A DNA stretch of 50,566 nt from Ignavibacteria bacterium (GTDB taxonomy: Bacteria > Bacteroidota > Ignavibacteria > Kapaibacteriales > UBA961): positions 1 to 50,566 of the forward strand of contig CANLII010000017.1 in NCBI GenBank assembly GCA_947491315.1, read 5' to 3'. Position numbers and translations under genes: made by a program. Positions 46,348-50,566 of this stretch are shown here, piece by piece. Position 1 is the stretch's first letter. Every line of letters begins with the position of its first letter. Under the pieces are notes generated by a model. It ran no database searches and was not told the origin of the DNA. It saw only the letters and a program-made list of their open reading frames with translations.

Positions 46348-49300
46348 ATGAATAGTACACCTCTAAGCGAAAATAGAAGAAAAGTAATCCACATCGTGCT
46401 CTTATTGAGCATGTTTTTGTGCAATTCCATCCAAACACTGAATGGCAGAGAATATGTGGCTAAAATTGACCAAACTGTCAAGAATAGAGTCATTTCATTG
46501 CTTCAGGAAAAGAAGATTTCTATCCGCTTCCCATTCGAAACCATTTCCATATCATCAAATGATAAAGGCGAAAGCGTCTTGTCAGCCAAGAGCAAAAGCG
46601 CTCTTGAGTCGCTCAAGAATTTCCTTATCATAGATTCTGAAAGTGAAATAGATATCCTGAAATTGAATATTCCTGGTCTCATCCTGCATGGTCCGATGAT
46701 CTCCTATGCACTCGATGAGCAAGCTCCGAATGATTCTTTGTGGCCCAGACAATGGGCTTTGCAAGAACTCAATATCACCAAAGCATGGGATATTGCTCGC
46801 GGGGATAATGTGCTTGTATCCGTGATTGATACGGGTTGTGAAATCGAACATCCGGATCTCAAGCAAAATATCTATATCAATCCCAAAGAAGATATCAATC
46901 AAAATGGTCGCTTCGATGCTTGGCCCTCCACCGAAATTCGTGATGGTATTGCGGGTGATATCAATGGCATCGATGAAGATGGCAATGGGTGGACAGATGA
47001 TGTGACGGGCTTTGATTTTGTCGATCAATCATTCACCAATATCGGTGATGATAGAATTACGGACCCGATTGTCACTGATGAACAAGGACATGGCACAAGT
47101 GTCGCTGGCATCATCGGCGCACAAATGAATAATGCAATAGGTATCGCGGGAATCGCGCCGAATTGCAAACTCATGACTGTCCGAGCATTTGATGCAACGG
47201 GCAATGCAGAGGAAGATGATGTCGCTCTCGCAATTGTATATTCGGCTCTGGCAGGCGCGCGCGTGATTTGCATGAGCTTTGGTGATGCGGTATACTCACC
47301 CATGACAAAAGCGGCGATTGATGTGGCACATTCGCTGAATTGTGTATTGATTGCTTCTGCAGGAAATGATGGAAAAACTGGAAAACGCTATCCTGCGGGC
47401 TATGAACATGTGATCTCGGTTGGTGCAACGAATACCTTCAATAATCGCGCGCCATTTTCCTCCTTTGGCTCAAGAATCGGCATGGTTGCTCCGGGAACAG
47501 GGATCATGACAACGGCAAGACGCGGTGGCTATCGCTCATTTCAGGGTACATCCGCTTCAGCTCCGATTGTCGCGGGAACTGCGGCTCTGCTACTCAGCGT
47601 GAATCCTGCTTTAAACAATGATGATATCACCGGCATGCTGCTTTCATCAGCAAAAGATTTAGGTGAAATTGGTTGGGATATTGAATATGGCGCAGGACTT
47701 GTCAATCCACTGAATGCGCTTGACAAAAAGGGTCGCTATGAGGCGGGTATTTCTTCTCCAAAACGCGATGCAATCATCAATGTCAAGAATCAGAAAGAAC
47801 TCGCGATTATTGGATCGACGATGATTCCATTATTCACTTCTTGGTCTTTGGAATTTGGTATTGGCGATGTACCCAATGAATGGTTTCCGATTCAAAGCTA
47901 TATGCAAGACCGCATATTACGAGATACACTTGGAGTTTTGCGGATCAGTGATTCTCTCTTACACAAGAATCTTGTATTACGATTGATATTTTCACATGAT
48001 GGTCAGAAAAAAATTGAATATCGCAATGAAATCATGCTCATTTCTCCGGATTCTTCTCTTCGATTGATTTCCTCTCGCATTGATTCCGTGTGGCGTAATG
48101 ATCGCATGGTTTCGATGATCAGCACTGAATTTTCACATCCATGCAGAGCTTCGGCTCGCATACTGCATGAGGGTGACACACTGTTTCTTAGTGATGATGA
48201 CAAAGTGAGTTTCAAGCATCATTATCTTCTTCCCTATTTGAAAGGCGATGCATTCTCGGCTGAAATTCATGCGGGATTTTTACATGCGAGCGACACACTT
48301 CTTGCCACGCTTCAAGGCAATGCGCCAAGCGGAACTGGTAATCCTTTTTCAGCGGCAAGAAAGCAGTATTCCATGCCGATGACATATCTCTTTGAAAAAT
48401 CTATTAAAGATAATTTCGGTAATTCAGCCATCATTGGCACGGATTATACCACGGGTACTTTTGGTAATACGCGCATCTTTTCTTTCAATGGAAATACATT
48501 TCAAATCACGGATTCCATCGCTGAATCATGGATTGTGAAAGGCGTTGCAGATGTGAATGGCGATGCTGAACCCGAAGTCCTCGCGCATTCTCTCGGCGAG
48601 ATGCGACTCTTTGGCAAAGCATTCAAGGATAATGCACTTTCTGCTTTTGGCAAAGTATTGCTCAAGGAAATTCTCATTCCCGGCATCAGAGAATTTTGGA
48701 GCGCGGGCCTTGCAGATATCACGGGTGATGGCATCTCGGAGATTTTCGGTTTCAGTGATTCAAATTGTGTGGTACTTACTTATGCCGACACTACATTCAA
48801 GATTCTCGGCATCATGCCGAATTCTTCAAGGCGAGGTCCGACAGGTTCGGCCAATAGCATGCGACCCCCCGCGATTTCAATCACGAATATTGATGGCGAC
48901 CAAAATCCTGATATCATCTTTGGCGATACCGATAGCGATGTGATCTATTATGAATATGAAAATTCAACTTTCGCTTTGAGACACATCATCGAATCCGATG
49001 AAGCGGGTGCCACGGAATTCACACGCGCGGGCGACCTTGACGGTGATGGAATTTCCGAAGTGATCGTCGGAAGATATCGCACTCCTGAATTGAATGAGCA
49101 AAGAGAATATGATGCGCCTTTGTGGTCGCTGACTGTGCATAAAGTCGTGCAAGACACACTCCAAGCCATTCACAGGGAATTGCTCTATGGCGCGCGCGTT
49201 GGACTCGAATATCGCAATGGCATCAGCATGGGCAATCTTGATGAGAAGCCCGGCGAGGAAATCATTCTATGTGCATTCCCGAATGCCTATGTATTTGGTT

Positions 49301-50566
49301 TTGAAAACAATACACTCATCAATCGCTTTCATTATCCGCAATGTTTTTCGAATAGCGCGGTGATTGGTGATATTGATGGCAATGGCAGAAATGAATTCGG
49401 TTTCGGCGATGGCAATGCGATTCGTTTTTTTGAAATGCAGTCCAATGATGGCAGTGATATTCCGCGAGGACTCACCGCGATTTCGCTTGGCGCAAATAAG
49501 GCAAGACTCACTTGGTCAGGCAATGCGGATTCTTATGAGATTCTGGCGGTGGAGAATCCAACATTCGTGAATGATACTATTCGCTCACTTGCTTTCACGG
49601 ATTCCAATCATATTGAGATTACATCACTCAAAGATCGCACGCTCTATGAATTCTATGTGATTGGCATTAAGGATGGAAATACTAGTGAACTTTCGATTCC
49701 CGCCTATGTCTTCACGCATGAGCGATTCGCTCCGGGAAGAATGCCAAAAGATCTCGCGATTCTGCAAGATGGAAATGCGCTGAAGATTCGTTATACAGGT
49801 CCACTATCAAGCATCTATCCTGCTCCCAAAGCATTTCATTTTTCAGGAAATGAACCAATCATTCATACCGCGATTCCGGCAGGAGATTCTTCCATCATAT
49901 TGACATTTTCGGAAGTTTTGAAACCCAATACGATGTACACATTGCATTGCGGAGAAATAAACGATGCCTATGATTCACCGACACTTGCGGACAGCATTTC
50001 ATTCATGACCGATAGCACGCTTCGCATTCAAAAGGCATTTGTACTGTCACAGATATTCCCCAGTTCATATTCACTGATGCTCACCTATTCAGAACCCGTA
50101 AATATGGAGCAAGCAACAGATAAGAATTCCTATATCCTTGAGCCGGTGGGTGAAATCATCTCCATTGACAGTATGAGTGATCGTTCGGTAAATCTCATCA
50201 TCAATCCCGAAAAGCCACTGAGATCCATAGGTAGGGAATATTATATCGGTGCAAAGCAGATTACATCACGCTTGGGAGAAAGTCTTCATCCCAAAGGATC
50301 ATCATTCACATTCCTTATCTCAACATATTGGAATGATATGTTCTGTTATCCGCAGCCATGGAAAACACAAGAATCTTCGATGCTCACATTTGCAGGTGTG
50401 CCCAATAATGCAACACTGATCATCAGAAGAGTGAATGGTGAAATCATCGCCACACTCAAAGAGAATAATGGCGCGGGTGGAATCATGTGGGACGGAATAC
50501 TTTCAGATGGAACATCCATTCAAAGCGGAGTCTATCTCTATTCGATTGACATGGGAGGCAAACAAC
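46348..50566 (+). CDS. Subtilisin-like (S8) protease with FG-GAP repeats and secretion C-terminal domain, 3' end cut by window edge
   Basis: At least 1406 residues; the frame runs open to the edge and is nearly complete. N-terminus has a hydrophobic segment (VIHIVLLLSMFLCN). The S8 triad is Asp161 in VIDTGCEIEHPD, His248 in EQGHGTSVAGI and Ser402 in QGTSASAP, with the oxyanion Asn340 in SAGNDG. From about residue 690 there are FG-GAP/VCBS-like repeats with calcium-type loops (DITGDGISE, DLDGDGISE, DIDGNGRNE), then an Fn3-like domain, an Ig-like SbsA-type domain, and from about 1325 the CYPQPWKT...VYLYSID domain of the FlgD-like/type IX sort. It should be a secreted or surface protease. It is divergent from the lipoprotein gene (111 bases between starts). 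Confidence 0.9.
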   Translation, partial: MNSTPLSENRRKVIHIVLLLSMFLCNSIQTLNGREYVAKIDQTVKNRVISLLQEKKISIRFPFETISISSNDKGESVLSAKSKSALESLKNFLIIDSESEIDILKLNIPGLILHGPMISYALDEQAPNDSLWPRQWALQELNITKAWDIARGDNVLVSVIDTGCEIEHPDLKQNIYINPKEDINQNGRFDAWPSTEIRDGIAGDINGIDEDGNGWTDDVTGFDFVDQSFTNIGDDRITDPIVTDEQGHGTSVAGIIGAQMNNAIGIAGIAPNCKLMTVRAFDATGNAEEDDVALAIVYSALAGARVICMSFGDAVYSPMTKAAIDVAHSLNCVLIASAGNDGKTGKRYPAGYEHVISVGATNTFNNRAPFSSFGSRIGMVAPGTGIMTTARRGGYRSFQGTSASAPIVAGTAALLLSVNPALNNDDITGMLLSSAKDLGEIGWDIEYGAGLVNPLNALDKKGRYEAGISSPKRDAIINVKNQKELAIIGSTMIPLFTSWSLEFGIGDVPNEWFPIQSYMQDRILRDTLGVLRISDSLLHKNLVLRLIFSHDGQKKIEYRNEIMLISPDSSLRLISSRIDSVWRNDRMVSMISTEFSHPCRASARILHEGDTLFLSDDDKVSFKHHYLLPYLKGDAFSAEIHAGFLHASDTLLATLQGNAPSGTGNPFSAARKQYSMPMTYLFEKSIKDNFGNSAIIGTDYTTGTFGNTRIFSFNGNTFQITDSIAESWIVKGVADVNGDAEPEVLAHSLGEMRLFGKAFKDNALSAFGKVLLKEILIPGIREFWSAGLADITGDGISEIFGFSDSNCVVLTYADTTFKILGIMPNSSRRGPTGSANSMRPPAISITNIDGDQNPDIIFGDTDSDVIYYEYENSTFALRHIIESDEAGATEFTRAGDLDGDGISEVIVGRYRTPELNEQREYDAPLWSLTVHKVVQDTLQAIHRELLYGARVGLEYRNGISMGNLDEKPGEEIILCAFPNAYVFGFENNTLINRFHYPQCFSNSAVIGDIDGNGRNEFGFGDGNAIRFFEMQSNDGSDIPRGLTAISLGANKARLTWSGNADSYEILAVENPTFVNDTIRSLAFTDSNHIEITSLKDRTLYEFYVIGIKDGNTSELSIPAYVFTHERFAPGRMPKDLAILQDGNALKIRYTGPLSSIYPAPKAFHFSGNEPIIHTAIPAGDSSIILTFSEVLKPNTMYTLHCGEINDAYDSPTLADSISFMTDSTLRIQKAFVLSQIFPSSYSLMLTYSEPVNMEQATDKNSYILEPVGEIISIDSMSDRSVNLIINPEKPLRSIGREYYIGAKQITSRLGESLHPKGSSFTFLISTYWNDMFCYPQPWKTQESSMLTFAGVPNNATLIIRRVNGEIIATLKENNGAGGIMWDGILSDGTSIQSGVYLYSIDMGGKQ

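Noticed and set aside
46582-47303. Minus-strand open frames inside the subtilase gene
   Set aside because: They are antisense to the S8 catalytic domain, whose triad and frame are unambiguous.

Overview
The window comes from the chromosome of a Gram-negative bacterium of the Bacteroidota/Chlorobiota/Ignavibacteria side of the tree, possibly a Kapabacteria-like lineage. The evidence is two large exported proteins with C-terminal domains of the type IX secretion (Por) kind, many small outer-membrane proteins with N-terminal signals, a bacterial histone H1-like protein, and several upstream sequences matching the Bacteroidota promoter element TAnnTTTG. The species assignment is inference. Nearly all of the sequence is coding. 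There is no rRNA, tRNA, CRISPR array or intact insertion sequence that I can see.

Left part (1-25 kb), almost all on the minus strand: a truncated exported protein; a purple-acid-phosphatase-like enzyme; a SPOUT RNA methyltransferase (+); purA; a STAS protein coupled to secF-secD; a thiolase; the yidD-rnpA-rpmH cluster; dxs; an enlarged aldo/keto reductase; an outer-membrane protein; a polyprenol-phosphate-type glycosyltransferase; hslO; an NlpC/P60 lipoprotein (+); a Memo-like protein; a CCA-adding-type nucleotidyltransferase coupled to purK; a 1418-residue surface protein with IgGFc-binding-like, ASH, cohesin-like and sorting domains; and panC.

Middle part (25-34.5 kb), the most unusual stretch. 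A minus-strand run encodes a GldM-like single-pass inner-membrane protein with a glutamate inside its membrane helix, then two outer-membrane barrel-like proteins, a terminator, a VWA-OmpA protein, and a tyrosine-recombinase-like protein that has lost key catalytic residues. Together these look like an envelope-spanning machine. Just upstream are two REP-like palindromes, a tiny cysteine/lysine-rich exported protein, and an AT-rich non-coding region with three perfect DnaA boxes and one near-match. That region is a good candidate for the replication origin, and gene orientation to its left (24 of 27 intact genes on the minus strand) fits this.

Right part (34.5-50.6 kb): a cysteine desulfurase (+); the grpE-dnaJ-comEA-like operon (-); a divergent operon of RNase E/G, the histone H1-like protein and a DUF6920/DUF6544-like protein; a lone nuoF; a DJ-1/PfpI protein; a PhoH-methyltransferase pair (-); a coiled-coil lipoprotein followed by a coiled-coil LysM protein (-); and a subtilisin-like protease with FG-GAP repeats and a secretion-type C-terminal domain that runs off the right edge.
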